The position numbers and the translations under genes were made by a program. Below the pieces are notes generated by a model. That model was not told the DNA's origin. It did no database searches and saw only the letters and a program-made list of their open reading frames with translations. This document shows positions 17,479 to 26,370 of a stretch of DNA of 64,000 bases, piece after piece. This DNA comes from Cupriavidus sp. WGlv3 (GTDB taxonomy: Bacteria; Pseudomonadota; Gammaproteobacteria; Burkholderiales; Burkholderiaceae): positions 124,001 through 188,000 of the forward strand of contig NZ_JALHRX010000012.1 of the NCBI RefSeq assembly GCF_023952475.1, in the 5' to 3' direction. How positions within the stretch are numbered: position 1 is the stretch's first letter; every line of letters starts with the position of its first letter.

Positions 17479-18363
17479 ATGCATGGCAACGATGCGAAGC
17501 AGGCCGCGGCGCTGCTGTCGGTTGCGCTGAGCCTGGCGCTGGGCGGCTGCGGCGGCGACGGCGGACAGACCGAGATGGTGTCGCCGACGGCCGCGGCCAC
17601 GACCCGGTCCATCACCGAAACTACCACCAGCGCCACCACGCGCTGGGCCCCGGCGCTCACCGACACCTGGCAGATCCAGCTGACCGGCAGGCTCAATACC
17701 AGCTATGCGGTGACCGCCTATGACTTCGACCTGTTCGATACGCCGCAGGCCACCATCGATGCGCTCAAGGCGCAGGGCCGGCGCGTGATCTGCTACTTCT
17801 CGGCGGGCAGTTCCGAGGACTGGCGCCCCGACTTCAACCAGTTCACCGAGGCGGACCAGGGTGCCCCGTTGTCGGGCTGGGCCGGCGAGCGCTGGCTGGA
17901 TACGCGCTCGGCCAACGTGCGTCGCATCATGCAGGCGCGCATGGACCTGGCGGTCAGCAAGGGCTGCGATGCGGTCGATCCCGACAATGTCGATGGCTAT
18001 ACCAACAGCCCCGGCCTGCCGCTGACGGCCGAGACCCAGCTCGACTACAACCGCTTCCTGGCGGCGGAGGCGCATGCGCGCGGGCTGGCGGTGGGCTTGA
18101 AGAACGACGTGGGGCAGGTGGCCGAGCTGGCCGCGAGCTTTGACTTCGCCATCAACGAACAGTGCTTCCAGTACCGCGAGTGCGGTGCCTATGCCGCGTT
18201 CACGGGGCAGGGCAAGCCGGTATTCCAGATCGAATACGCCACCAAGTACCGGGACGCCGCCACGCGCGCCGGGCTGTGCGCCAAGGCCCAGGCGGCCAAC
18301 CTGCGCACGCTGGTGCTGCCCAGGACGTTGAACGGGTCGTTCCGCTACGCCTGCGACGCCTGA
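17479..18363 (+). CDS. GH114-family (endo-alpha-1,4-polygalactosaminidase-like) lipoprotein
   Basis: A 294-residue secreted lipoprotein. The ATG at 17479 follows a GGGGGAAAG box. Residues 1-23 form a signal peptide ending in the lipobox LGGC, so it should be lipid-anchored. The body matches the GH114/TM1410 barrel: an early WQIQLTG, then YDFDLFDTP, VICYFSAGSSEDWR, a central GCDAVDPDNVDGY with the probable catalytic Asp, GLKNDVG and FAINEQCFQY. Family members cut galactosamine-containing polysaccharides or biofilm exopolysaccharide. It stands alone with no polysaccharide operon beside it. Its last 19 bases overlap the convergent YgjP gene. Confidence 0.85.
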   Translation: MHGNDAKQAAALLSVALSLALGGCGGDGGQTEMVSPTAAATTRSITETTTSATTRWAPALTDTWQIQLTGRLNTSYAVTAYDFDLFDTPQATIDALKAQGRRVICYFSAGSSEDWRPDFNQFTEADQGAPLSGWAGERWLDTRSANVRRIMQARMDLAVSKGCDAVDPDNVDGYTNSPGLPLTAETQLDYNRFLAAEAHARGLAVGLKNDVGQVAELAASFDFAINEQCFQYRECGAYAAFTGQGKPVFQIEYATKYRDAATRAGLCAKAQAANLRTLVLPRTLNGSFRYACDA

Positions 18364-18878
18364 GCGCGCGGGTCGATGCCGCCGGCGGGGGCGGCGCGTT
18401 CCAGCTCCCGCCAGGCCAGGTAGAGCCGCGTATCGAACTCGAGCTGGTGGTAGCGCGGCTCCATGTATTCGCAGAGCCGGTAGAAGGCCTTGTCGTGCTC
18501 GCTTTCCTTCAGGTGGGCAAGCTCGTGCACGACGATCATGCGCAGGAACTCCGGCGGCGCTTCCTTGAACAGCGAGGCGACGCGGATCTCTTTCTTGGCC
18601 TTGAGCTTGCCGCCCTGCACGCGCGAGATCGCGGTATGCAGGCCGAGCGCGCGCTGGGCGGAATCCAGCCGTGCATCGAATCCCACCTTGTGCAGCGGCG
18701 GCGCGCTGCGCAGGTATTCCTGCTTGATCTCCGTGGTGTATTCGTACAGCGCGCGGTCGGACTGCACGGTGTGGCGCCCCGGGTAGCGGCGGGCCAGATG
18801 GTCGCCGAGCCGGCCGGCGGCGACCAGTTCGCGCACTTGCTCCAGCACGCCGGGCGGATAACCGCCCAGGAAACGCAT
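18345..18878 (-). CDS. YgjP/WLM-type zinc metallopeptidase-like protein
   Basis: A 177-residue protein close to E. coli YgjP in length and sequence. The family hallmark VSRVQGGKLKAK-type segment appears as ISRVQGGKLKAKKEIRVAS. The zinc motif VVHELAHLKE is followed by YRLCEYMEPRYHQLEFDTRL. The ATG at 18878 (MRFLGGYPP) is preferred because it has AAGGA 6 bases upstream and matches where homologues begin; GTG codons at 18914 and 18917 lack a ribosome site. YgjP proteins carry a SprT-like zinc fold and have been linked to nucleotide or metal-dependent hydrolysis; the substrate is not certain. The end overlaps the convergent lipoprotein gene by 19 bases. Confidence 0.88.
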   Translation of the reverse strand: MRFLGGYPPGVLEQVRELVAAGRLGDHLARRYPGRHTVQSDRALYEYTTEIKQEYLRSAPPLHKVGFDARLDSAQRALGLHTAISRVQGGKLKAKKEIRVASLFKEAPPEFLRMIVVHELAHLKESEHDKAFYRLCEYMEPRYHQLEFDTRLYLAWRELERAAPAGGIDPRAQASQA

Positions 18879-18927
18879 CGGGTCCTTGCCGGCAGGACGC
18901 CAGGTCTCATTCACCACGGTGGCCGGC

Positions 18928-19152
18928 TCAGTGGTGGTGGTGATGGTGGTGCATCCAGCTGTTGTCGAGCGAATTGACGAAGGACTCGACCGCGTCCTTG
19001 TCGCCGGTGGCGTGACGCATCATTTCGCCGCACTTGCAGAAACCCTGGTACGGGGTGATGTGCGAGCACGCCGACGTCTTCTGCAGGTACAGCGTGACGG
19101 GTTTGGCGCACTTCTTGCACTTGAACTTCAGGGTCAGGGCGGGTTTGCTCAT
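18928..19152 (-). CDS. Small zinc-ribbon protein with natural C-terminal heptahistidine
   Basis: A 74-residue protein. The start at 19152 (MSKPALTLKF) begins just before a zinc-ribbon-like domain with CKKC (Cys 12 and 15), Cys 29 and CKC (Cys 39 and 41). The C-terminus is WM followed by seven consecutive His and the stop. The codons are mostly CAC with one CAT. A longer frame to 19254 adds a tail without ribosome site. The Cys pattern and the terminal His cluster suggest metal binding or sensing. It sits 50 bases upstream of the YgjP gene in the same direction, so the two may be co-transcribed. No function is known to me. Confidence 0.75.
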   Translation of the reverse strand: MSKPALTLKFKCKKCAKPVTLYLQKTSACSHITPYQGFCKCGEMMRHATGDKDAVESFVNSLDNSWMHHHHHHH

Positions 19153-19300
19153 GGCGATGGCTTGAAAAATCAGCGGAAAGACGAACCTGGGATTGTACCG
19201 GCGGAGGCCAAAGCTGGCCGGCCCAGGCTGCGCGCCGCGGCGTGCCTGATACACTCCGCCATTCCCGCACCTACTCCAGCACCATCACCAGCACGCACCC

Positions 19301-20968
19301 ATGGCACAGTACGTTTTCACCATGAATCGCGTGGGCAAGATCGTTCCGCCCAAGCGTCACATCCTGAAGGACATCTCGCTGTCGTTCTTCCCGGGCGCCA
19401 AGATCGGCGTGCTCGGCCTGAACGGCTCAGGCAAGTCCACGCTGCTCAAGATCATGGCCGGCCTCGACAAGGAAATCGAGGGCGAGGCCACGCCGATGCC
19501 GAACCTGAACATCGGCTACCTGCCGCAGGAGCCGCAGCTCAACCCCGAGCAGACCGTGCGCGAGTCGGTGGAAGAAGCGCTGGGCGGCGTGTTCGAGGCG
19601 CGCAAGAAGCTCGATGAAATCTACGCCGCGTATGCCGAGCCGGACGCCGACTTCGACGCGCTCGCCGCCGACCAGGCCAAGTACGAAGCCATCCTGGCCG
19701 CCAGCGACGGCAACAACGTCGAACTGCAGCTGGAAATCGCCGCCGACGCGCTGCGCCTGCCGCCGTGGGACGCGAAGATCGAACACCTGTCCGGCGGCGA
19801 AAAGCGCCGCGTGGCGCTGTGCCGCCTGCTGCTGTCGCGCCCCGACATGCTGCTGCTCGACGAACCGACCAATCACCTCGACGCCGAATCGGTCGACTGG
19901 CTGGAGCAGTTCCTGACGCGCTTCCCCGGCACCGTGGTGGCCGTGACCCACGACCGCTATTTCCTCGACAACGCCGCCGAGTGGATCCTGGAACTGGACC
20001 GCGGCCACGGCATCCCCTGGAAGGGCAACTACAGCTCGTGGCTGGACCAGAAGGAAGCGCGCCTGAAGCAGGAAGAGGCCAGCGAATCGGCGCGCCAGAA
20101 GGCGCTGCACAAGGAACTGGAGTGGGTGCGTCAGAATCCAAAGGGCCGCCAGGCCAAGTCCAAGGCGCGCCTGGCCCGCTTCGATGAACTGAACAGCCAG
20201 GAATACCAGAAGCGCAACGAAACCCAGGAAATCTTCATCCCGGTGGGCGAGCGCCTGGGCAACGAAGTGATCGAGTTCGACAACGTCAGCAAGGGTTTCG
20301 GCGACCGCATGCTGATCGAGAACCTCAGCTTCAAGGTGCCGCCGGGCGCCATCGTCGGCATCATCGGCCCGAACGGCGCCGGCAAGTCGACCTTCTTCAA
20401 GATGCTGACCGGCAAGGAGCAGCCGGACAGCGGCGAGATCAAGATCGGGCCGACCGTGAAGATGGCCTTCGTCGACCAGAGCCGCGATGCGCTGGACGGA
20501 ACCAAGACCGTATTCGAGGAAATCTCGGGCGGCGCCGACGTGCTGACCGTGGGCCGCTACGAAACCCCGTCGCGCGCCTATATCGGCCGCTTCAACTTCA
20601 AGGGCGGCGACCAGCAGAAGCAGGTCGGCACGCTGTCGGGCGGCGAACGCGGCCGCCTGCACATGGCCAAGACGCTGATCGCCGGCGGCAACGTGCTGCT
20701 GCTTGACGAACCGTCCAACGACCTCGACGTGGAAACGCTGCGCGCGCTGGAAGACGCGCTGCTGGAGTTCGCCGGCTGCGTGATGGTGATCTCGCACGAC
20801 CGCTGGTTCCTGGACCGGATCGCCACGCACATCCTGGCGTTCGAGGGCGACTCGCATGTCGAGTTCTTCCCCGGCAACTACCAGGAATACGAGGCGGACA
20901 AGAAGAAGCGGCTGGGCGAGGAAGGGGCCAAGCCGAAGCGGATCCGGTACAAGCCGATCGTGCGGTGA
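19301..20968 (+). CDS. ettA: Energy-dependent translational throttle protein EttA (ABC-F ATPase)
   Basis: A 555-residue soluble ABC-F protein with two nucleotide-binding domains and no membrane part. It binds the ribosomal E site and gates entry into elongation according to ATP/ADP. Domain 1 has Walker [10 protein letters not shown], signature LSGGEKRR and Walker [12 protein letters not shown]. The linker that follows is charged, with a [21 protein letters not shown] P-site segment. Domain 2 has [17 protein letters not shown] and [11 protein letters not shown]. Length matches the family exactly. A clear intrinsic terminator follows at 20991-21017, so the gene is a single unit. Confidence 0.96.
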   Translation: MAQYVFTMNRVGKIVPPKRHILKDISLSFFPGAKIGVLGLNGSGKSTLLKIMAGLDKEIEGEATPMPNLNIGYLPQEPQLNPEQTVRESVEEALGGVFEARKKLDEIYAAYAEPDADFDALAADQAKYEAILAASDGNNVELQLEIAADALRLPPWDAKIEHLSGGEKRRVALCRLLLSRPDMLLLDEPTNHLDAESVDWLEQFLTRFPGTVVAVTHDRYFLDNAAEWILELDRGHGIPWKGNYSSWLDQKEARLKQEEASESARQKALHKELEWVRQNPKGRQAKSKARLARFDELNSQEYQKRNETQEIFIPVGERLGNEVIEFDNVSKGFGDRMLIENLSFKVPPGAIVGIIGPNGAGKSTFFKMLTGKEQPDSGEIKIGPTVKMAFVDQSRDALDGTKTVFEEISGGADVLTVGRYETPSRAYIGRFNFKGGDQQKQVGTLSGGERGRLHMAKTLIAGGNVLLLDEPSNDLDVETLRALEDALLEFAGCVMVISHDRWFLDRIATHILAFEGDSHVEFFPGNYQEYEADKKKRLGEEGAKPKRIRYKPIVR

Positions 20969-20990
20969 AGTACTGCTGAGCGAGCAAGAG

Positions 20991-21017
20991 AACCAGGTCT
21001 GCGGGCCTGGTTTTTTT
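20991..21017 (+). terminator. Intrinsic terminator of ettA
   Basis: A 7-base stem, AACCAGG (20991-20997) with CCTGGTT (21006-21012), is closed by an 8-base loop. It runs into seven T (21011-21017), 22 bases after the ettA stop codon. Confidence 0.9.
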
Positions 21018-21051
21018 ATGGTGCTGGCAGTTGGCGTTGTCCAGAATTCTC

Positions 21052-22197
21052 TTACCCCCGCACCAACCTCACCCGCGTAATCTCCGACGGCGCCCCGAAC
21101 CGCTTCGGCGGGCCCCAATATCCAGTACCACGGCTGATATAGATCCACAGCGATCCATGCCGCACCAGGCCGGCGGTGTACGGCTGCTGCATCGGCACGA
21201 ACAGGTTCCACGGCCAGAACTGGCCGCCATGGGTATGGCCCGACAGCTGCAAATCGAAACCGGCTCGCGCCGCCGCGGGCGCGGTGCGGGGCTGGTGGGC
21301 CAGCAGCACGCGCACGCTGGCATCGGCCGGGGCGCCGGCGATGGCGCGCTGCGGGTCGCTGCGGTGGCTTTCGTGGAAGCGGCCGGCGGAGTAGTCGGTC
21401 ACGCCGCCCAGCACCAGCGCGTCGCCGTCATGCTGCAGCACCACGTGTTCGTTCATCAGCACGCGCACGCCCAGGCGGCGCAGTTCCTGGATCCACGGTT
21501 CCGCGCCCGAGTAGTACTCGTGGTTGCCGGTGACGAAGTAGGTGCCGTGGCGCGCCTGCAGCCGGGCCAGCGGCGCGGTGTGCGCGGACAGTTCGCGCAC
21601 GGTGCCGTCGACGAGGTCGCCGGTGATGGCAACGGCATCGGCGTGCAGGCTGTTGACGCGGTCGACGATGCGGTCAAGGTAGGGCCGCTTGATGGTGGGG
21701 CCGACGTGGATGTCGCTGATCTGCGCGATGGTGAAGCCGTGCAGGGCGTCGGGCAGGCCGGCCACCGGAACGTCGATTTCGACCACGCGCGCCAGCCGGC
21801 GGGCATTGATATAGCCGGCCAGCGTGACCAGCAATGCCAGCACCGGCACGGCGACGGCGCTGCCCGCGGCCAGGCCGGGCGCGCGCCAGCCGAGCAGCTG
21901 GCCTGCGAGCCAGGCGGCGGCCAGCGCCACGTCGCGCACCAGCGTCAGGACCAGCAACGATGAGAAGAATCCCATTGCCAGCATGCCGATCCAGGTGACC
22001 AGGTCCGACCAGGGCTGGCTGACGCGGCGTGCCAGCAGCCCGGCCGGCAGCAGTGCGCAGGACAGGGCCAGCCAGGCCATGGCCATGGCCTTGATTGCCA
22101 TCGGCACCGGCATCGCCGGCAGCAGGCGCAGCCCGATATAGCCGTGCAGCAGGGCTGTCACGAGGGCGGCGGTCAGGATGGTGGTGCGTGGAGGCAT
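21052..22197 (-). CDS. Membrane-anchored metallophosphoesterase
   Basis: A 381-residue protein. The start at 22197 (MPPRTTIL) is chosen because the N-terminal hydrophobic region begins here; an in-frame start at 22404 adds non-conserved residues. Four or five predicted membrane segments fill residues 1-150. The calcineurin-like phosphoesterase domain then has SDIHVG, GDLVDG, GNHEYY, LLAHQP and SGHTHGGQFWP, which together bind the two metals. This arrangement is like YkuE/YaeI-type phosphodiesterases acting near the inner membrane. Substrates (lipid or nucleotide phosphoesters) are not known here. It is convergent with ettA. Confidence 0.88.
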   Translation of the reverse strand: MPPRTTILTAALVTALLHGYIGLRLLPAMPVPMAIKAMAMAWLALSCALLPAGLLARRVSQPWSDLVTWIGMLAMGFFSSLLVLTLVRDVALAAAWLAGQLLGWRAPGLAAGSAVAVPVLALLVTLAGYINARRLARVVEIDVPVAGLPDALHGFTIAQISDIHVGPTIKRPYLDRIVDRVNSLHADAVAITGDLVDGTVRELSAHTAPLARLQARHGTYFVTGNHEYYSGAEPWIQELRRLGVRVLMNEHVVLQHDGDALVLGGVTDYSAGRFHESHRSDPQRAIAGAPADASVRVLLAHQPRTAPAAARAGFDLQLSGHTHGGQFWPWNLFVPMQQPYTAGLVRHGSLWIYISRGTGYWGPPKRFGAPSEITRVRLVRG

Positions 22198-22572
22198 TGG
22201 GGGCAGGGCCAGGGTGGAGTCCTGGAAGATGAGGCCGCGAGGTGTCGCCTTCAAGGCCACTGGCAAGAGGCGCCAGGCCAAGCAAGATGCACACCCGCCT
22301 GTCGGCGCGCACCTCGCAATGGCGCATTGCGTCTTGACGTGGCGGTACCCCGCCCCGACTCCTTCTTGGATGCCAAGGCCGCTGTCGAGGCGCTCGCCGA
22401 GCATGTCGTGCGCGGTTGGCAGATCTGTCTTTTTTATGGCGGATCTTGAATGTTTTCGAATCAGATTGTTCGCCTTTGCGGCCTAATTTAGATTCGCTGA
22501 ATGGGCCGCCTTGTGCAGCATCGTGCCTGCGGCGCCGGCTGGATGGTGCCGCGTCTTCCTTCCGGAGAAACC
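22198..22572. other. Intergenic region between divergent genes
   Basis: 375 bases. It must hold both promoters. The stretch 22440-22500 is clearly AT-richer than its surroundings and includes TAATTTAGATT, the likeliest promoter area of the exported protein at 22573. I saw no repeat, RNA gene or small gene with coding character. Confidence 0.45.
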
Positions 22573-24957
22573 ATGTCTTTCCGCCTGAAGCAGACCAGCG
22601 CCCTGATTGCCGCGACGTGGTTTGCCCTCGCCCCGCTCGGCCCGCAGGCCGCCACGCCGCCCACGCCGGCCGCAGCCGCGCTGAGCTGGCCACGCAACTT
22701 TGACGCCGCCACCGATCATGTGGAGCTGTACCAGCCCCAGATCGAGACCTGGGAAGGCAACCGGCTGTCCGGGCGCGCGGCGGTGGCGGTCGGCGAGGCG
22801 TCGGGTGCGCCGACCTATGGCGTGGTCCGCTTCTCGGCCACCGGCGATATCGACAAGCCTTCCGGACTGGTGCAACTGACGCGGATCACGGTGGACAGCG
22901 TCGAGGTCCCGACCCGGCCCGACGCCGCCGACCGGGTGCGGCAGGCGCTGATATCGCGCTTGCCGGCCAAGGGGTTAACGGTGCCGCTGGACGAGCTCCA
23001 GGCCAGCTACGCGGTGTCGCAGCAGTTGGCCAGGGCCGGCCGCGTGGCGGTGCGCAATGACGCGCCCCAGATCCTCTTTGCCACCACGCCGACGCTGCTG
23101 GTGCTGGTCGATGGCGAACCGGCCTGGCGCACCGTGCCCGGCACGCGATACGAACGCGCGCTCAACAGCCGCGCGCTGCTGCTGCGCGAGCCAGGCGGCG
23201 AGCTGCACTTGAAGGCCGCCGGTTACTGGTATCGCTCCGAATCGGCCGGCGGTGCATGGGAAGTGATGACGACGGTCCCCGCGGCGCTGGAGAGCGCGGC
23301 CACCAGGGCGGCGGCCGGCATGAAGCCCGACGCGATGCTGCCGGCCGATGGCAAGCGGCCCGCCAGGGCGCCGGCAATCCTCTTCGCCACGCGGCCGACT
23401 GAGCTGGTCGTGACCAGCGGCGCGCCGCAGATGGCGCCGGTCAGCGGGGTCGGCCTGCTGACGATGTCCAATGCGGACCACGCGGTCTTTGTCGATCCGG
23501 CTGCCAACCAGTATTACGTGCTGGTGTCGGGCCGCTGGTTCCGCGCGCCGATGCTGACCGGGCCGTGGCAGTACGTGCCGGGCAGCCAGCTGCCGGCGGA
23601 CTTCGCCAGGATCCCGCCGACCGATCCCAAGGCCAATGTGCTGGTCTCGGTGCCCGGCACGCCGCAGGCGCGCGAGGCCGAGATCGCCGCCACCATCCCG
23701 CAGACCGCTACGGTGTCGCGCAGCAAGGCCAGCCTGGCGGTGGCGTATGACGGGGCGCCGCGCTTCGAGCCGATCGCCGGCACCTCGCTCAGTTACGCAG
23801 TCAATACCGGCACGCCGGTGATCGAGGTCGACAGCAGCCACTACTACGCGGTGGCCAACGGCGTCTGGTTCACCGCGCCGGCGCCGTCCGGTCCATGGCG
23901 CGTGGCCACCGAGGTGCCGTCGGCGATCTACACCATCCCGCCGACCTCGCCGGTGTACTACGTCACCTATGTCCGCATCTACTCGGTCACGCCGCAGACC
24001 GTGGTGGTGGGCTACACCCCGGGCTACATGGGCGTGGTGGTCAGCGCCGACGGCACGGTCGTGTACGGCACCGGCTATGTCTATCCGCCTTACGTGGGCG
24101 CGATGTACTACGGCTATCCGGCCACCTACGGCTATGGCGCGGGCTTCGGCATCGGCCTGGCCGAAGGGTTTGCCTTCGGCTTCGCCGCGGGCGCGTTCTG
24201 GGGGGCGGCTTCGCCTTACTGGGGCCCGTACTGGTGGGGCGGCCCGTACAACTGGAACTACGTCAACGTGAACCAGGCCAACTTCTACGGCCGCTGGGGC
24301 CAGGGCACGGTGACGCATGCGCAGGGCTGGAACGCCTGGACCGGCACCGAATGGCGGGGAACCGCGGCCGCGGGCTACAAGCCGGCCACCGGCGCGCGCT
24401 ACCAGGGCAGCCGCGGCGCGGCATTCAACCCCTATTCCGGCAACTACGGGGCGGGCCGCCAGGGCTCGTTCGCCAACCCCTCCACCGGCCGCGAGGGCGC
24501 GGCACGCGGCGGCGTGGCCGGCAACACCTATACCGGCAACTACGCCGCCGGCCGCCAGGCGGCGGGCTACGACGCCCAGACCGGCCGCGTCGGCGCGGCC
24601 GAGGCCGGCATCGCCGGCAATACCCAGACTGGCCAGCATGCGGCAGGGAGCCGCGGCTTTGTCGCCAACCCGGACAAGAACAACGCGGTGGTGTGGAACA
24701 ACGGCAACGTGTATGCCGGACACGACGGCTCTGTTTACCAGCACACCGACAACGGCTGGCAGAAGCACACGCCCGGCGGCTGGGAACCGGTGCAGCCCAG
24801 CAACGAAGTGACCGGCCGGCTGGACCAGCAGCGCCAGGCCCGTGAAGTGGGACAGCAGCGCTTCAGCGGCATGGCCCAGCAGTGGCAGGGCGCGGGCCGG
24901 CTTGGCGGCGGCGGATTCCGCGGCGGAGGCCGGTTCCATGGCGGCTTCCGCCGCTGA
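22573..24957 (+). CDS. Large exported repeat protein, Tyr/Trp/Gly-rich
   Basis: A 794-residue protein. The ATG at 22573 has CGGAGA upstream, and a signal peptide (cleavage near PQAATPP) follows. The middle carries a degenerate repeat three times: a Y-Y-V-x3-G-x-W-F-x-A-P-x3-G-P-W pattern at about 330 and 430, with an earlier weaker copy (YRSESAGGAWEV) near 222. Each copy is followed by Pro-rich linkers. Residues about 460-580 are extremely rich in Gly, Tyr and Trp and could be a short membrane-inserting or beta-structured patch. The C-terminal 220 residues contain repeated NTYTGNYAAGRQ / NTQTGQHAAGSRG units and end in a Gly-Arg-rich tail. Location should be periplasm, outer membrane or outside. 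No function can be assigned. Confidence 0.8.
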   Translation: MSFRLKQTSALIAATWFALAPLGPQAATPPTPAAAALSWPRNFDAATDHVELYQPQIETWEGNRLSGRAAVAVGEASGAPTYGVVRFSATGDIDKPSGLVQLTRITVDSVEVPTRPDAADRVRQALISRLPAKGLTVPLDELQASYAVSQQLARAGRVAVRNDAPQILFATTPTLLVLVDGEPAWRTVPGTRYERALNSRALLLREPGGELHLKAAGYWYRSESAGGAWEVMTTVPAALESAATRAAAGMKPDAMLPADGKRPARAPAILFATRPTELVVTSGAPQMAPVSGVGLLTMSNADHAVFVDPAANQYYVLVSGRWFRAPMLTGPWQYVPGSQLPADFARIPPTDPKANVLVSVPGTPQAREAEIAATIPQTATVSRSKASLAVAYDGAPRFEPIAGTSLSYAVNTGTPVIEVDSSHYYAVANGVWFTAPAPSGPWRVATEVPSAIYTIPPTSPVYYVTYVRIYSVTPQTVVVGYTPGYMGVVVSADGTVVYGTGYVYPPYVGAMYYGYPATYGYGAGFGIGLAEGFAFGFAAGAFWGAASPYWGPYWWGGPYNWNYVNVNQANFYGRWGQGTVTHAQGWNAWTGTEWRGTAAAGYKPATGARYQGSRGAAFNPYSGNYGAGRQGSFANPSTGREGAARGGVAGNTYTGNYAAGRQAAGYDAQTGRVGAAEAGIAGNTQTGQHAAGSRGFVANPDKNNAVVWNNGNVYAGHDGSVYQHTDNGWQKHTPGGWEPVQPSNEVTGRLDQQRQAREVGQQRFSGMAQQWQGAGRLGGGGFRGGGRFHGGFRR

Positions 24958-25026
24958 GGCGGACTGCCCCTGCGGCCCGGCCGCAGCCGTCGAAATGACT
25001 AAACACGGGCACAAGAAAGATTGAAT

Positions 25027-25048
25027 AGGCGCGTCCATGAGCGCGCCT
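25027..25048 (+). terminator. Possible terminator hairpin after the exported repeat protein
   Basis: A perfect 7-base stem, AGGCGCG (25027-25033) with CGCGCCT (25042-25048), is followed by TAACC. The hairpin is strong but there is no T-run, so it may slow rather than stop transcription before the efflux operon. Confidence 0.35.
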
Positions 25049-25137
25049 TAACCTGCCTGAACAGGCACCGGATCGGGTGGCAGGCGCACTACGTCCGGCA
25101 TCGGGAGGCAGCCATGGTTGCTGACGGAGGAGGTCAC

Positions 25138-26370
25138 GTGAGGACAATGCTCAACGGGTGCGGCGCGGCGGGCCTGCTGGCCCTGTTGCTGGTGGCGGGC
25201 TGCGGCAAGGAAAAGCCGGCGGCGGTGGCGCCACCGGCAGCCGAGGTGGGCGTCATCACCGTGGCGCTGCGCGACGTGCCGCTCATCTATGACTTCGTCG
25301 GCCAGACCCAGAGTTCGCAGCAGGTGGAGATACGCGCGCGCGTCAATGGCTTTCTGGAGAAGCGGGTCTATACGGAAGGCGCTCTGGTCAAGGCGGGCGA
25401 TACCCTGTTCCTGATGGATCCCAAGCCGTTCGAGGCCACGCTGAAGGCGGCCGACGCCGAACTGGCGCAGCAGCAGGCGCGGCTGAACACCGCCCGCGCC
25501 GACCTGAACCGCGTGCGCCCGCTGGCGGCCCGCAATGCCCTGAGCCAGCGCGACCTGGACGACGCCACCGGCAAGGAGCAGGAGGCCGCGGCCGCGGTGG
25601 AGCAGGCGCGCGCCAATGTGATCAATGCCAAACTGAACCTGAGCTACACCACGATCAAGTCGCCGGTGGCGGGCTTGTCGAGCTTCGCCAAGCGGCAGGT
25701 GGGCTCCTATATCGATACCACCAACAGCCTGCTGACTTATGTCGCCAAGCTGGACCCGATGTGGGTCAACTTCAGCCTGTCGGAGAACGAGGTGCTGTCG
25801 ATCCGCTCATCGGAGAAATCCGGCGCCGTCAGGTACCCGGCGCAGGAAGCCTTCGACATCGTCATCGTGCTGGCCGACGGATCGGAGTTTCCGCACCACG
25901 GCAGGATTGCCTTTGCCGACGCTTCGTTCAGCCAGGAAACCGGCACCTACCTGGTCCGCGCCGAGGTCGCCAACCCGCAGGGCACGCTCAGGCCCGGCCA
26001 GTTCGTGCGGGTCAAGGTGCACGGCGCGATGCGCACCCAAGCCATTGCCGTGCCGCAGGAAGCGATCGTGCAAGGCCCGCGCGGCCAGACGGTATGGGTC
26101 ATCAGCCCGGACAACAAGGCGCAGCAGCGCGTGGTGGACGTAGGCGAATGGACCGGCAGCAACTGGGTGGTGCGCTCGGGCCTGAAGGCCGGTGAGCGCG
26201 TGGCCGTGAGCGGGATCCTGCGCCTGATGCCGGATGCGCCGGTCAAGCCCGTGCCGGCGGCCCAGGCGGCCACGCATGGCCCGGCCAGCGGCGCCGAGGC
26301 AGCTGCGGCGCCGGCCGCCTCCGGCGCCGCCGCGCCGAGGGCAGCCGGCACCACCGGGGGCAAGCCATGA
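25138..26370 (+). CDS. RND efflux periplasmic adaptor (membrane fusion protein)
   Basis: A 410-residue lipoprotein that bridges the inner-membrane pump and the outer-membrane channel. The GTG at 25138 sits behind GGAGGAGGT; ATG codons at 25114 and 25147 are alternatives. The signal peptide ends in the lipobox VAGC. The HlyD-like lipoyl/barrel-sandwich halves are seen as [13 protein letters not shown] and [13 protein letters not shown] coiled-coil hairpin rich in Ala and Gln lies between them, and the beta-barrel and membrane-proximal domains follow. The C-terminus is a long Ala/Pro-rich tail. The stop overlaps the pump start (ATGA). First gene of a three-gene MexEF-OprN-like operon with no local regulator gene. 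Confidence 0.92.
   Translation: MRTMLNGCGAAGLLALLLVAGCGKEKPAAVAPPAAEVGVITVALRDVPLIYDFVGQTQSSQQVEIRARVNGFLEKRVYTEGALVKAGDTLFLMDPKPFEATLKAADAELAQQQARLNTARADLNRVRPLAARNALSQRDLDDATGKEQEAAAAVEQARANVINAKLNLSYTTIKSPVAGLSSFAKRQVGSYIDTTNSLLTYVAKLDPMWVNFSLSENEVLSIRSSEKSGAVRYPAQEAFDIVIVLADGSEFPHHGRIAFADASFSQETGTYLVRAEVANPQGTLRPGQFVRVKVHGAMRTQAIAVPQEAIVQGPRGQTVWVISPDNKAQQRVVDVGEWTGSNWVVRSGLKAGERVAVSGILRLMPDAPVKPVPAAQAATHGPASGAEAAAAPAASGAAAPRAAGTTGGKP

Noticed and set aside
18928..18951. Engineered His-tag or vector contamination
   Set aside because: The seven His codons continue directly from a native zinc-ribbon frame and are embedded in normal chromosomal sequence with no linker, protease site or vector sequence.
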